Assembly (NCBI GenBank): GCA_902587545.1
Contig: CACILL010000001.1
Coordinates: 1-64,000, forward strand
Reading direction: 5' to 3'
Origin: an uncultured SAR86 cluster bacterium
Lineage (GTDB): Bacteria > Pseudomonadota > Gammaproteobacteria > Magnimaribacterales > AG-339-G14
Length of the DNA: 64,000 nt
The notes under the pieces are model-generated. The model did no database searches and was not told the DNA's origin. It saw nothing but the letters and a program-made list of their open reading frames with translations. The position numbers were made by a program, and so were the translations under genes. This document shows, piece after piece, positions 6,951 through 16,553 of this stretch (within the stretch, counting starts at the first letter, position 1; every line of letters begins with the position of its first letter).

Positions 6951-8414
6951 ATGTCATACATAAATGTTCTCTTTAGATCTTTTCTTAAATTGTTCTTATT
7001 TGGAACTATATCTTTGCAAGCTTTTTCTGATCCATGGCTTACTGGAAAAAATGAGTTTGAGGTCAAAAAATTAGAATATTTTTCCATTAGAAATCAATTT
7101 TCTATCGATTCATCTGCCTACCCTATTCCTTTAGCACTTGTGAGAAATCCCAATGAAGATATGTTCAACAACATGTCATTAATGAATGAGTATATTGAAG
7201 TAGCAGATAAGATTATTCAAAGAGAATCAAAAAAATTTATCAACGAAATTGGATTCTCATCAAACTCAGAATTCAATCCATTTAGGTTCATAGATAGTAA
7301 ATTCAAAGACAAAAATTCTTTATTCTTTTCCACTTCTTATCTAGGAGAAAGGTTTGCATCAAAGATTTCAATTACAACTTTTGAAAGTCCTTATGAAGAA
7401 AAAAAATATGATTTTAGTGATTCTTATCTTGCATTAGTTTCAGGAAATTTTATTTTAGGTGTTGGAAACTATGATAGGTGGTGGGGTCCTTCTCACCATG
7501 CTAGCTTGATTCTCTCAAATTATTCTAAATCCTCTCCTGGATTATTTATTAGATCGCTTGAGGGTTTTAGTTCCAACCTCCCCTTGATTAGAAGTTTTGG
7601 AAAGTTGAATTTCTCTTTTTTTGCTAATCAATTAGAAAGTGAAAGAGCAATAAAAAATCCTTTCTTAATTTCTGGAAGATTATCCTTTAATCCTGTGAAT
7701 GGCCTAACTATCGGCCTGACAAGATCAATAATGTTTGGTGGTGATAGTAAGGATAACAGCTTTAAGGCACTTTGGGATTCTATAAGAGGAGACGCATCAA
7801 CAATGCAAGGTAAGTCAGATGTAAACATCGACAATGAATTAGCCGGATTTGATATGAAATATAGTTTTAATGTTAATGATCTTGTATGGAGTTTTTACGG
7901 TCAATATATCGGTGAAGATGGAACAGATTACTGGCCCTGGCGGACTTTTTATTTAGCCGGAACAGAATTTATTTTTCTAAAAGATGGCAGGTTGTCTAGT
8001 GTTGTAATTGAATACGTTGATACCTATTACAACGGTCAAGATATTGGCACTAACGTGATTTATGAACATGGCTCCTACACAAGTGGTTACAGATATAAAG
8101 GAAGTCCATTAGGAGCATTTATCGATGGAGACTCAAATTACATGCATTTATCTCTCAATAGTGAAATAAATAACGTTACAAATATTGAATTTTCAATGTT
8201 CTATGGAAATTTAAACAAAGATAACAGTGGAACCAAAAATTCTTGGGGAACAACAAATGAAGATTTCTATGGAATTGTTTTAAACTTTGATTTTAAGTTT
8301 AATTCTAAAATTGAAATAGGGTTGAATCTTACTAGTCTAAGTGAATCTCTTTCTTACAGAGGGAAAACTCTGGATAAAAATATTTTAGGTGTAGATTTTA
8401 AGTATCGGTTTTAA
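6951..8414 (+). CDS. Wzi-like capsule assembly outer-membrane protein
   Basis: Wzi-family proteins are outer-membrane beta-barrels that help attach surface polysaccharide. The diagnostic segment here is NYDRWWGPSHHASLILSN followed by a PG motif, as in Wzi. The N-terminus is a clear signal peptide: basic start, hydrophobic FLKLFLFGTISL and a probable cut after QAFS. I prefer the ATG at 6951, giving about 487 aa and a compact signal peptide; an in-frame ATG at 6924 would add nine residues. Alternating hydrophobic and polar strands fill the rest, and the C-terminus ends in an aromatic residue (KYRF), as barrel proteins do. It stands alone, without capsule synthesis genes, and overlaps the convergent gene by 4 bases. 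Confidence 0.82.
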   Translation: MSYINVLFRSFLKLFLFGTISLQAFSDPWLTGKNEFEVKKLEYFSIRNQFSIDSSAYPIPLALVRNPNEDMFNNMSLMNEYIEVADKIIQRESKKFINEIGFSSNSEFNPFRFIDSKFKDKNSLFFSTSYLGERFASKISITTFESPYEEKKYDFSDSYLALVSGNFILGVGNYDRWWGPSHHASLILSNYSKSSPGLFIRSLEGFSSNLPLIRSFGKLNFSFFANQLESERAIKNPFLISGRLSFNPVNGLTIGLTRSIMFGGDSKDNSFKALWDSIRGDASTMQGKSDVNIDNELAGFDMKYSFNVNDLVWSFYGQYIGEDGTDYWPWRTFYLAGTEFIFLKDGRLSSVVIEYVDTYYNGQDIGTNVIYEHGSYTSGYRYKGSPLGAFIDGDSNYMHLSLNSEINNVTNIEFSMFYGNLNKDNSGTKNSWGTTNEDFYGIVLNFDFKFNSKIEIGLNLTSLSESLSYRGKTLDKNILGVDFKYRF

Positions 8415-8680
8415 CGACCAAATTTACCCTGCCTATCGCATCTGTGACGACCCACCTTAAAACTTCTAACTGCTCCATGCTTAGTTTTTCTGCCGTTAAC
8501 TCTTTTTCTCCAAAGTTTGAAGCTTGATGGTTTTAAATTATTTCTCATAATAGTTATGAGCTCTCCATGATTGATTGAGAATTCTTTTTCAATAACTTCA
8601 AAAGGAGTTCTGTCTTCCCATGCCATTTCGATTATTCTATTGGTGCTTTCTAGATCAATGTTTTTTAAGGCTTTCTTCAT
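8411..8680 (-). CDS. TIGR03643 / DUF2805 family protein
   Basis: An 89-aa basic protein of an uncharacterised conserved family. The N-terminal half resembles a small helix-turn-helix (IIEMAWEDRTPFEVIEKEFS), and the tail is the family's conserved basic block MRNNLKPSSFKLWRKRVNGR with KHGAVRSFK. Function is unknown; nucleic-acid binding is a guess from the charge and HTH-like pattern. The ATG at 8680 lies inside the 3' end of the upstream 95-aa gene (26-base overlap), so the two are probably co-translated. It ends convergently against the Wzi-like gene. Confidence 0.8.
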   Translation of the reverse strand: MKKALKNIDLESTNRIIEMAWEDRTPFEVIEKEFSINHGELITIMRNNLKPSSFKLWRKRVNGRKTKHGAVRSFKVGRHRCDRQGKFGR

Positions 8681-8942
8681 TATTATCCCAATGTGAAATT
8701 ATCTTTTGATTATCCTCAATCCATCTTTCAAGCTGAAGAATTACATAGTCTTGGCCCATTACAAGATCAAAATTTTCTTGAGGCATTAAATCCTTCTCTT
8801 TTGACATCAATTCAGCCAAAGCTAGAAGATTTTCTGTTTGTTCTTCATATTCTACAAGCATCGGATTCTTTTTATCTTTGAAGGCATTTTGAATTTCATC
8901 AAGAAGAGCTGTTTTGAGTTCTTGCAATTCAAAAGCATCCAT
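8655..8942 (-). CDS. Conserved-looking hypothetical protein, 95 aa
   Basis: I do not recognise this protein. It is acidic and predicted to be almost wholly helical, with a Glu/Leu-rich middle (EQTENLLALAELMSKEKDL) and no signal peptide or membrane segment. It begins with ATG at 8942, overlaps the TIGR03643 gene by 26 bases, and has codon use like its neighbours. Tight overlap with a real gene and the absence of any competing frame are the reasons to accept it. Confidence 0.62.
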   Translation of the reverse strand: MDAFELQELKTALLDEIQNAFKDKKNPMLVEYEEQTENLLALAELMSKEKDLMPQENFDLVMGQDYVILQLERWIEDNQKIISHWDNNEESLKKH

Positions 8943-9010
8943 AATCCATTATAAAAAAAGAATATTCAGTTTATTTAAGAAATTTACTTAATTATGAATT
9001 TATTTCTAAA

Positions 9011-10228
9011 CTAAGAAGCAACTGCTTCAAAGGCATTTGAAGCAATCCTAACGATTTCATCTATTTCTTTTTCGCCATGAGCTACTGATAAAAAATGATT
9101 ATGGTAACTTGTCAGATACAGACCACGCGAAAGGCATTCATCTGTCCATTGAATATGAAAATCTTTATTTTGATCTTCAATTCTAAAATATGGCATTGAT
9201 GGCACTCCAGTGATTTTCATCTTAAGTCCAAATTCATCTCCAGCAGAAATCAGATCTTTTTTTAACTTTTCTCCATTAGCATTCATGATTTCTATGGCAT
9301 TTACTTTTTGTAACTCATCTAATGTTGCTTTGGAAGCAGCCATAGGAGCCGAATTAAAAAACTGTGTTCCACTAAAATAAACTCTATTTGCCGCATCTTT
9401 TAAGGAATCTTTGCCGACCAACGCAGAAATTGGATAACCATTAGCCATAGCCTTACCCAAACAAACTAAATCAGGACTGAAACCAAAAGCATTATGAGAA
9501 CCCTGAAGATCAATTCTAAATCCAGTTCTTACATCATCAATAATGATAATTATGTTTTGTTCCCTGCACTTTTTTTGGATGTGTTCCCAATATCCATCAT
9601 CAGGAAAAGAGTTATCCTTTGATGTAGGATGATCATATGGACTTGAAATAAAACACGCGATTTCACTACCAAAAGAAGAAATCATCTCATCAAATTCTTT
9701 GATACTATTCCACTCAACCGAAAGCACTTCATCGCTATCGGAATCAATAACTCCTGCATTGCTGCTATTTTGCATCCATCCATTAGCTCCGTGATAACCA
9801 TTATTAATTTTTAAAATTTTTGATTTTCCTGTTTCTGCTCTAGCGACCATAACAGCTAGTTGAGTACTATCGCCCCCATTTTTTCCAAAAAGAGCCCAAT
9901 CAGCAATATCGATCATATCCGTTAGTGTTTCTGCTAGCTCAATCATTACTGGAGAAGCTACACTTACTGTATTACCTAAGTCATATTGTGATCGTGCAGC
10001 TTGATCTATTTTCGGGTTGTTATAGCCAAGGATCATTGGACCCCAACCACAAATTAAATCTAAATACTTATTTCCGTCTACATCCCAAAAATATGCATCT
10101 TTTGCTTTTGAAAAGAATTTAGGGCCCTCTTCTCTGACTGCATATTTGTAATGACCAAAAATTCCACCTGGAATTAATTGTTGAGCTTTTAAAAAAAGTT
10201 TGTCAGATTTTTTTTGATTTAATTTCAT
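9011..10228 (-). CDS. Class III aminotransferase (glutamate-1-semialdehyde mutase-like)
   Basis: A 405-aa PLP enzyme of the class III (ornithine/GSA) aminotransferase group. The PLP aspartate is in IIIIDDVRTGFR, the Schiff-base lysine in VCLGKAMANGYPISALVG, and FSGTQFFNSAPMAA matches the GSA-type phosphate-binding loop. It is likened to HemL, but the active-site surroundings (for example the GYHGANGWMQ block) differ from what I know of true HemL, so it probably transfers an amino group to some other semialdehyde or sugar. It is separated from the lysC unit by tRNA-Ser and has its own ATG. No neighbouring gene hints at the substrate. Confidence 0.8.
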   Translation of the reverse strand: MKLNQKKSDKLFLKAQQLIPGGIFGHYKYAVREEGPKFFSKAKDAYFWDVDGNKYLDLICGWGPMILGYNNPKIDQAARSQYDLGNTVSVASPVMIELAETLTDMIDIADWALFGKNGGDSTQLAVMVARAETGKSKILKINNGYHGANGWMQNSSNAGVIDSDSDEVLSVEWNSIKEFDEMISSFGSEIACFISSPYDHPTSKDNSFPDDGYWEHIQKKCREQNIIIIIDDVRTGFRIDLQGSHNAFGFSPDLVCLGKAMANGYPISALVGKDSLKDAANRVYFSGTQFFNSAPMAASKATLDELQKVNAIEIMNANGEKLKKDLISAGDEFGLKMKITGVPSMPYFRIEDQNKDFHIQWTDECLSRGLYLTSYHNHFLSVAHGEKEIDEIVRIASNAFEAVAS

Positions 10229-10254
10229 TTGTCTAGATACTCTATCAATAAATA

Positions 10255-10345
10255 TGGCGGAGAGGGAGGGATTCGAACCCTCGATGCGGGATTACCACAT
10301 ACTCCCTTAGCAGGGGAGCGCTTTCAACCACTCAGCCACCTCTCC
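10255..10345 (-). tRNA. tRNA-Ser (anticodon GCT)
   Basis: A 91-base type II tRNA with the long variable arm of tRNA-Ser. Acceptor arms GGAGAGG (10339-10345) and CCTCTCC (10259-10265) pair fully, the anticodon loop CTGCTAA gives GCT (AGC/AGU codons), the T-loop is GTTCGAATC, and CCA is encoded at 10255-10257. It begins only 2 bases after the lysC stop, so it is likely cut from the alaS-lysC transcript. Confidence 0.96.
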
Positions 10346-10347
10346 TA

Positions 10348-11562
10348 TTACTTTTCAAGACCAAAAACATCATGTAAAGACTTTACAGCCTCATGAGCAA
10401 GATCCTCTTTAACAACAACAGAAATTTTTATTTCAGAAGTTGAAATCATTTCAATATTTATATTTTTTTCAGCTAAAGTTTTAAACATAGTAGCTGCAAC
10501 TCCAGCGTGCGATTTCATCCCAACTCCAACTAAAGAAACCTTGCTGATGTCTTCATTTAATTCAATTTCTCCACCTCCAAATTCTTTAGATAAATTTGAA
10601 AGAATATTTTTTGTTTCTTGAGATTTTTCGCGTTTTACAGTGAAAGTAAAGTCTGTAGTTTTATCTTCAGAAACGTTTTGGATAATAATGTCTACTTCAA
10701 TCCCTTTTGAACTTATGGGATCTAAAATCTTTGCAGCAATACCAGGAATATCCGGTACTTTTCTAATAGTTAGCTTAGCATCATCGCTGGTATGCGTTAC
10801 ACCAGAAATTAAAGCATCTTCCATGTTTTCTTCTCCATTAATAAGTGTTCCTTCATCATTAGTAAAACTAGATTTTACCCTTATTGGCATATTATATTTA
10901 CTGGCAAATTCTACAGATCTAATTTGCAAAACTTTAGCGCCTAAGCTTGATAATTCCAACATTTCTTCAAAAGTTAGTTTGTCTATCTTTTTGGCTTTTT
11001 CATAAACATTTGGATCAGTTGTATATACACCATCCACATCAGTGTATATCTGACATTCTTCTGCTTCCAAAGCAACAGCTAAAGCAACTGCCGAAGTGTC
11101 AGAGCCGCCTCTTCCTAAAGTGGTAATGTCCCCTTCTTCATTGATTCCTTGAAAGCCTGTTATGACTGGAGTTATGTCTGCAGATATATCTTTGAGAATA
11201 TTTTTTGTATCAATCGAATTAATTCTGGCTTTTCCATGATAGTCATCTGTTCTGAGTCCAAGTTGAAAAGCAGTATAAGATTTTGAGTTAACTTTCTCAT
11301 TTCTCAATGTCATAGCTAATAACGCTACTGACACCTGCTCACCTGAAGAAATCAATGCATCGTATTCTCTTGGATCAGGAATTTCTTGAACTTCTTTTGC
11401 TAAGTCGATCAGTCTTTGAGTTTCGCCTGCCATGGCTGAAACAACGGCAACAACTTTTTTTCCTTTCTTAGATGTATCTTTGATAATTTTCGCCACTGCT
11501 TTGAATCTGTCTGTATCAGCTAACGAAGTTCCGCCAAATTTTTGGACAACTATATTAGACAT
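10348..11562 (-). CDS. lysC: Aspartate kinase
   Basis: Aspartokinase phosphorylates aspartate, the entry step to Lys, Thr, Met and Ile. The 404-aa protein has the kinase motif KFGGTSLAD (8-16), VVSAMAG (41-47) and [13 protein letters not shown]. Two C-terminal ACT repeats (about 265-404), including [16 protein letters not shown], form the allosteric domain, as in the single-chain feedback-controlled enzyme of Pseudomonas. It lies 8 bases downstream of alaS. In related gammaproteobacteria csrA sits between lysC and the tRNA-Ser; here the tRNA follows at once. Asd, the next enzyme, is encoded at 37.7 kb. Confidence 0.96.
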   Translation of the reverse strand: MSNIVVQKFGGTSLADTDRFKAVAKIIKDTSKKGKKVVAVVSAMAGETQRLIDLAKEVQEIPDPREYDALISSGEQVSVALLAMTLRNEKVNSKSYTAFQLGLRTDDYHGKARINSIDTKNILKDISADITPVITGFQGINEEGDITTLGRGGSDTSAVALAVALEAEECQIYTDVDGVYTTDPNVYEKAKKIDKLTFEEMLELSSLGAKVLQIRSVEFASKYNMPIRVKSSFTNDEGTLINGEENMEDALISGVTHTSDDAKLTIRKVPDIPGIAAKILDPISSKGIEVDIIIQNVSEDKTTDFTFTVKREKSQETKNILSNLSKEFGGGEIELNEDISKVSLVGVGMKSHAGVAATMFKTLAEKNINIEMISTSEIKISVVVKEDLAHEAVKSLHDVFGLEK

Positions 11563-11570
11563 TGGTATTT

Positions 11571-14162
11571 TTAAATCTCAGTTAGAATTTTCTCAGCAGA
11601 AATTAATATTTCATCAAGTTTATTTGAAGCTGGTCCGCCTGCTTGTGCAAAGTCAGGCTTTCCCCCTCCTTTCGCTCCTATAATTTTGGAGAGCGAGTCT
11701 AGCAAATTTCTTGCATCATAAGTAGCAGTAATATCATTTGATACGGAAACCAATATTGTTGATTTTTCTTCCATAGATCCAACGAGAATAATTATTAGAT
11801 TATTTACTTCCTTTTTTAGACTATCTAAACCACCTCTTAGTTTAGATAAATTGAGATTATCTATTCTCTTTAAAATTATATTTACCTTACCAACAGACTT
11901 ATAGCTGCTTTTTATATCATCTAATAAGTTCTGATAAATCTTTTGTTCATGTTTTTTTAAATCATCTTTATAAGAATTTATTAATTTAATTTTATCTTTC
12001 AAAAATATGGGTAAATCTTTGACTGAAACTTTAAAATCCTCTGCAGTATTAATTAAGTCTGTTTTATTATCAGTCTTATCCTTGATTGCAAGATCGCCAG
12101 AAATAGCTTCTATTCTTCTTACTCCAGAAGAAATACTTGTTTCTGAGATTATTTTAAAACTTTTGATTTCTGAACTATTTTTTACATGAGTTCCGCCACA
12201 CAACTCGGTGGAGTAATCTCCTGCTATTTTTAAAACTCTCACTTGATCGCCATATTTTTCTCCAAAAAAGGCAATTGCTCCAAGTTTTTGGGATTCTTCA
12301 ATTGAAGTTTCAATTATTTGTGTATCCTCAGCAGATGTTATTGCTTGATTGACTTCTTGCTCGATCTTCGCAATTTCAGATTCTGAAAGCTTTTGCTTGT
12401 GTGAAAAATCAAATCTTAACTTCTCCTCGTTTACCAAAGAGCCTTTTTGTTGAACGTGTTCGCCTAAAATATTTCGCAAAGCAGAGTGCATAAGATGTGT
12501 TGCAGAATGATTGGAAACAATTGCCCTCCTTCTCTCTGTGTTTATCTCAGCTTTAACTCTGTCATTAAGATTTATTGAACCTTTTTTGATCTTACTTATA
12601 TGAAGGTGAAAATTTCCTATCTTTTGAGTATCTAATACTTCAATCTCTAGACCCTTTGCAGTCAATTTACCTTTATCACCAACTTGACCTCCAGATTCTC
12701 CGTAAAAAGGAGTTGAATCAAGTACTATCATGCATTCCCCTTCTGAGGCAGATTTAACTTCTTTGCCGTTTTTGAAAATTAATTTAATTTCAGATTCGAT
12801 CGAGCTATCTTCGTAGCCGACAAATTTTGTCTCATCATCTAAATCAATTGCAGCAGGCAAGAGGGCCACAAATTTACTTTCTTTTTTTGCGTTTGCTCTT
12901 TGCGCTGCCATGAGCTTTTCATAGCCGGAAAGATCCAAACTAAGGTCATTTTCCTGGGCTAAATCTCTAGTCAGGTCAACTGGAAATCCATAGGTATCAT
13001 AAAGTTTAAAAATAAGCTCTCCGGGTAAAGTCATTTTTTTCGAGTCTTTAATTTCTTCCTCAAGAAGTCTCATTCCCTGTTTTAAAGTTTCTCTGAATTG
13101 ATCTTCTTCGGATTTGAGTTCCTGCAAAATAACAGTCTTATTTTTTTTAACTTCCGGATAAGTTTCTAATAAAGATTCGCCCAGCGTGTCAAAAATATCC
13201 GCAAAAGAAAAATCTTTTTCATTGTTTATTTTGTAAGCATGAGTCAGAGCTCTTCTAATGATTCTTCTTAAGACATACCCTCTTCCTTCGTTGCTTGGGT
13301 TCACGCCATCAGAAATTAGAAAAACAGATGATCTTAGATGATCTGCTATAACTCTTAATGAAGGATTCAAAAGATTTTTTTCATTTAATGTTTCGGCAAT
13401 TGATTCAATAATGTTATTAAAAATATCCGTCTTATAATTATCGCTAGTTTTTTGTAAAACTGCAGTGATTCTTTCCAAGCCCATTCCAGTGTCAACACAT
13501 TGCTTAGGAAGATTGGAAAGTTTGCCATTGTGATCTCGGTTATATTGCATAAAAACCAAGTTATAAATCTCCACAAACCTTTCGCCAGTGTCTACACCTT
13601 CCCGTGGTGCATCTCCCGAAAGATCCTCACCATGATCATAAAATATTTCTGAACATGGACCACATGGGCCTGTATCTCCCATTGACCAGAAATTGTCTTC
13701 AGTAAGCCTTGAGAGTCTTTCAGCAGGAAATCTTATTTTTTTAAGCCAAATGTCTTCTGACTCTTTGTCATCAACATGCACTGTTACCCAAAGTTTATTT
13801 TTATCAAGTTTAAATTTTTCTGTGAGAAGTTCCCAAGCTAACTCTATTGCTTGCTCTTTGAAGTAGTCCCCAAAACTAAAATTTCCAAGCATTTCAAAGA
13901 AAGTATGATGTCTGAGAGTAAAACCAACATTATCTAAGTCGTTATGCTTTCCCCCTGCTCTCACACATTTTTGAGATGAAGTTGCCTTATCAAATTTTAC
14001 TTTCTCTGTGCCAAGGAATACATCTTTAAACTGATTCATCCCAGAGTTGGAAAACATTAGGGTGGGGTCATTGATGGGAACAAGGCTGGAACTCGCTACT
14101 TCTTTATGCCCCTTCTCAACAAAAAAATCTAAGAAAGTCTTTCTTACTTCAGATGACTTCAC
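11571..14162 (-). CDS. alaS: Alanine--tRNA ligase
   Basis: Alanyl-tRNA synthetase (863 aa) charges tRNA-Ala and edits mischarged Ser and Gly. Domains in order: class II catalytic core with [18 protein letters not shown] near the start and [18 protein letters not shown]; the helical tRNA-binding region; the editing domain with the zinc ligands HSATH (about 560) and CGGTHV (about 665); and a C-terminal coiled and glycine-rich domain ending [12 protein letters not shown]. The start is a GTG at 14162, just before [13 protein letters not shown]. It is preceded by the hydrolase gene (5-base gap) and followed by lysC, so it belongs to a nudL-CA-DLH-alaS-lysC-tRNA unit. Confidence 0.97.
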   Translation of the reverse strand: MKSSEVRKTFLDFFVEKGHKEVASSSLVPINDPTLMFSNSGMNQFKDVFLGTEKVKFDKATSSQKCVRAGGKHNDLDNVGFTLRHHTFFEMLGNFSFGDYFKEQAIELAWELLTEKFKLDKNKLWVTVHVDDKESEDIWLKKIRFPAERLSRLTEDNFWSMGDTGPCGPCSEIFYDHGEDLSGDAPREGVDTGERFVEIYNLVFMQYNRDHNGKLSNLPKQCVDTGMGLERITAVLQKTSDNYKTDIFNNIIESIAETLNEKNLLNPSLRVIADHLRSSVFLISDGVNPSNEGRGYVLRRIIRRALTHAYKINNEKDFSFADIFDTLGESLLETYPEVKKNKTVILQELKSEEDQFRETLKQGMRLLEEEIKDSKKMTLPGELIFKLYDTYGFPVDLTRDLAQENDLSLDLSGYEKLMAAQRANAKKESKFVALLPAAIDLDDETKFVGYEDSSIESEIKLIFKNGKEVKSASEGECMIVLDSTPFYGESGGQVGDKGKLTAKGLEIEVLDTQKIGNFHLHISKIKKGSINLNDRVKAEINTERRRAIVSNHSATHLMHSALRNILGEHVQQKGSLVNEEKLRFDFSHKQKLSESEIAKIEQEVNQAITSAEDTQIIETSIEESQKLGAIAFFGEKYGDQVRVLKIAGDYSTELCGGTHVKNSSEIKSFKIISETSISSGVRRIEAISGDLAIKDKTDNKTDLINTAEDFKVSVKDLPIFLKDKIKLINSYKDDLKKHEQKIYQNLLDDIKSSYKSVGKVNIILKRIDNLNLSKLRGGLDSLKKEVNNLIIILVGSMEEKSTILVSVSNDITATYDARNLLDSLSKIIGAKGGGKPDFAQAGGPASNKLDEILISAEKILTEI

Positions 14163-14167
14163 GTTAT

Positions 14168-14875
14168 TTAACTAAAAATTTCTGATAAAAAATCTTTAAA
14201 GATTTTCCAGGATCTCTGATCGGCATCTTGCGAATAAACCGTTCCGAAACTTGGATCATTTGCATCAGGATTTGTAAAAGCATGCATGGCATTACCAAAA
14301 GAATGTAATTGCCAATCAACACTTTTTTTATTCATTTCCTCAGAAAAAGAGTCTATCTGATCTTGTCCTACCATAGGATCTAAATGACCATGAAGGACCA
14401 ATAGTTTCGCGCTTATGTCTTTATCTTCAAGGTCTTCCGAACCAGATAAAAAACCATGAAAACTTACAGCCCCTTTTAAATCCACTCCACTTCTAGCAAG
14501 GTCTAAAGAAACCAAGCCGCCAAAACAGTATCCCATGATCGCAATGTTTGAAGTATCTACTCCTTCAAGTTTTTTTGCTGCCTCATATGCGCCAACGATA
14601 ATCTGAGATAAATTTTTTCTGTCATCCAACAAAGGTTGCATCATCGATTGATTCTCCTCATTAGATCCACCAACCTTTCCGTCTCCATACATATCAATTG
14701 CAAATGCATTGTAGCCATCATCAGCAAGCTTATTTGCTATACCTTCAACAAATCCATCTCTACCTGCCCAAGTGTGAGCAATAAGAACACATGGAGCGTT
14801 TTTAACCTCTGGCTTTACATGTAATCCCTCAAATGTCTTAGAATTAACTTCATATGATACAAGTTCGATATTCAT
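14168..14875 (-). CDS. Dienelactone hydrolase family protein
   Basis: An alpha/beta hydrolase of 235 aa with the Cys-Asp-His triad of dienelactone hydrolases: C117 in IMGYCFGG, D166 in LHGHLDPMVG and H198 in NAMHAFTNP. It probably cleaves an ester or lactone in the cytoplasm; the natural substrate of such orphan family members is generally unknown. The ATG at 14875 overlaps the stop of the upstream gene (TGATG) and has a GGAGG ribosome site within that gene, showing translational coupling. A TTG one codon earlier is less likely. Confidence 0.87.
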   Translation of the reverse strand: MNIELVSYEVNSKTFEGLHVKPEVKNAPCVLIAHTWAGRDGFVEGIANKLADDGYNAFAIDMYGDGKVGGSNEENQSMMQPLLDDRKNLSQIIVGAYEAAKKLEGVDTSNIAIMGYCFGGLVSLDLARSGVDLKGAVSFHGFLSGSEDLEDKDISAKLLVLHGHLDPMVGQDQIDSFSEEMNKKSVDWQLHSFGNAMHAFTNPDANDPSFGTVYSQDADQRSWKIFKDFLSEIFS

Positions 14876-15399
14876 CAATTTTCCTCCTTTAAACCTGACT
14901 TAAATCTTTTTCCATTTTCTACATAATGTTCTGCTGAGCCTTTCAAAATAATCTTTAAATTCTCATCAACCTCTTTCTTAACCTTTCCAGGAGATCCCAT
15001 GACAAGCGAATTGTCTGGAATTTTTGTTCCTTCTGTTAGAAGAGTATTTGCCCCTATTAAACAATTATTTCCAATTTCTACTTTGTTCAAGATGACTGAA
15101 TTAATGCCTATTAACGAATTGTTTCCAATAGTGCAACCGTGAAGCATGACTTTATGGCCCACTGTGACATTTTCACCAATAATAATTGGACTTCCAGGAT
15201 CAACATGCAAAACCGATAAATCTTGAATATTTGAACCTTTGCCAATGATTATTTTTTCTACATCACCTCTGATTACCGCTCCAAACCAAACGCTTACATC
15301 TTCTCCGAGCTCTACTTGACCCAGAACAGTAGCATTTGGAGCAATATAAAAATTATCTCCTACAGTTTTAACTCTATGCTGGTCTAAAGTATAAATCAT
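14875..15399 (-). CDS. Gamma-carbonic-anhydrase family protein (YrdA-like)
   Basis: A 174-aa left-handed beta-helix protein made of hexapeptide repeats, such as the turns around VLGQVELGEDVSVWFGAVIR and IGNNSLIGINSVILNKVEIG. Three metal-binding histidines are kept: H65 (SVLHVD), H82 and H87 (TVGHKVMLHG), as in the gamma-CA/YrdA/PaaY group. Whether it hydrates CO2, acts on thioesters or is structural cannot be told. The ATG start at 15399 overlaps the end of the Nudix gene by 26 bases, and its stop overlaps the hydrolase start. Confidence 0.88.
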   Translation of the reverse strand: MIYTLDQHRVKTVGDNFYIAPNATVLGQVELGEDVSVWFGAVIRGDVEKIIIGKGSNIQDLSVLHVDPGSPIIIGENVTVGHKVMLHGCTIGNNSLIGINSVILNKVEIGNNCLIGANTLLTEGTKIPDNSLVMGSPGKVKKEVDENLKIILKGSAEHYVENGKRFKSGLKEEN

Positions 15400-15961
15400 C
15401 TATGTCAATATCTATTTCCACTAACTCCAGGAATTGTAATGTAAAACCTAAAGTTAATCCCCAAATTTTCTGATTTTCATAATTTATAACTGGCGTCTGA
15501 AAGGTTTCGCCACTTGCATTGGTTATTTTGTTTGATATCAAAGGATTTTCTTTGAGATAGTTTAAAGGAACAGAAAAAATCGTTTCTACCTCTTTAGGAT
15601 CTCTTTTAAACCTTAAACTTCCTGCTGCATAACCTACATAAGGCGTGACACTTATTCCAAATCTTGATTCTTGAGGATCCATCCGGCCAAGTATTCTAAT
15701 TGAATTAGGTTCTACTCCAATCTCTTCATGTGTTTCCCTTAAAACAGTTTCGATTAGGTTTTTATCTTCTTCTTCTTTTTTCCCGCCTGGAAATGCTACC
15801 TCTCCTGCATGGGAAGGTAATTTTTTAGATCTTTCTGTAAAAACGATTGAATAGTCATTCTCATTATCAGTTATTAAAATTAATACTGCTGCTTGGGGTA
15901 ATTTTTCATCCGACTGCTTCGGACTCAAATCATTTAGTCTTTTTTCTATGAAAGGGATCAT
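15374..15961 (-). CDS. CoA pyrophosphatase, Nudix family (NudL-like)
   Basis: A 195-aa Nudix hydrolase of the CoA-diphosphatase branch. The branch-specific block FTERSKKLPSHAGEVAFPGG (41-60) directly precedes the Nudix box, whose RETHEEIGV ends at residue 83. This combination (LSxHxGxVAFPGG plus Nudix) is known from NudL/YeaB-type enzymes that split CoA into 3',5'-ADP and phosphopantetheine. ATG start at 15961. It is the first gene of the minus-strand nudL-CA-DLH-alaS-lysC series and is divergent from a second Nudix gene 57 bases away. Confidence 0.88.
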   Translation of the reverse strand: MIPFIEKRLNDLSPKQSDEKLPQAAVLILITDNENDYSIVFTERSKKLPSHAGEVAFPGGKKEEEDKNLIETVLRETHEEIGVEPNSIRILGRMDPQESRFGISVTPYVGYAAGSLRFKRDPKEVETIFSVPLNYLKENPLISNKITNASGETFQTPVINYENQKIWGLTLGFTLQFLELVEIDIDIDDLYFRPA

Positions 15962-16018
15962 TATGTTAATAAAAGGTATTGAATTATACTTGCTTACTTA
16001 ATTTAAGCAGGAAAAACT

Positions 16019-16552
16019 TTGAAATTTTGTACCCAATGCGGTGGTCCCGTATCTAAAAAGATACCCCAAGATGACAATCGAGAAAGATATGTTTGCGACA
16101 ATTGTGGATTTATTCACTATCATAATCCAAATGCAGTCGTAGGAACCTTGCCCTACTGTGGAGATAAAGTTCTTTTATGTAAAAGAGGGATAGAACCAAG
16201 AAAAGGTTTATGGACCTTACCTGCTGGTTTTTTGGAATTGGGAGAAACTTTACAAGAAGGAGCTTTAAGAGAAACCAAAGAAGAAACCAATTCAACTGTA
16301 AAAATAGATGATATTTATTTTATGTTTGATATTCCTCAAATTGGACAGTTTTATGTTCTTTATAAAGCTTCTATAGAAGAAAATTCTTATTCACCAACAA
16401 CGGAAAGTCTTGAAGTTGAATTGTTTTCTTATGATGAAATACCTTGGGATGAACTAGCCTTCCCTTTTGTACCCATTGCTCTCGAACAATTTTATGAGGA
16501 TTTAAATGAGGGCTATTTTCCTCTGAGGATCAGAGAGTTAGTAAAGAAATAG
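16019..16552 (+). CDS. Zinc-ribbon Nudix hydrolase
   Basis: A 177-aa protein with an N-terminal zinc ribbon (C4, C7, C26, C29) fused to a Nudix domain. The Nudix box runs from G70 to about residue 92, with R84, E85, E88 and E89 in place; the usual glycine two residues after the last glutamate is N91, a mild departure. NudC-like NADH/ADP-ribose hydrolases share this architecture, though this protein is shorter than NudC. The start is a TTG at 16019 after an AGGA ribosome site; no upstream ATG fits, and the zinc ribbon begins at once. Convergent with purL, 1 base apart. Confidence 0.85.
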   Translation: MKFCTQCGGPVSKKIPQDDNRERYVCDNCGFIHYHNPNAVVGTLPYCGDKVLLCKRGIEPRKGLWTLPAGFLELGETLQEGALRETKEETNSTVKIDDIYFMFDIPQIGQFYVLYKASIEENSYSPTTESLEVELFSYDEIPWDELAFPFVPIALEQFYEDLNEGYFPLRIRELVKK

Positions 16553-16553
16553 T

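Noticed and set aside
9011-10228. Naming the class III aminotransferase hemL
   Set aside because: Only the PLP-binding core is shared; gate-region blocks differ from HemL as I know it and there is no haem-synthesis context.
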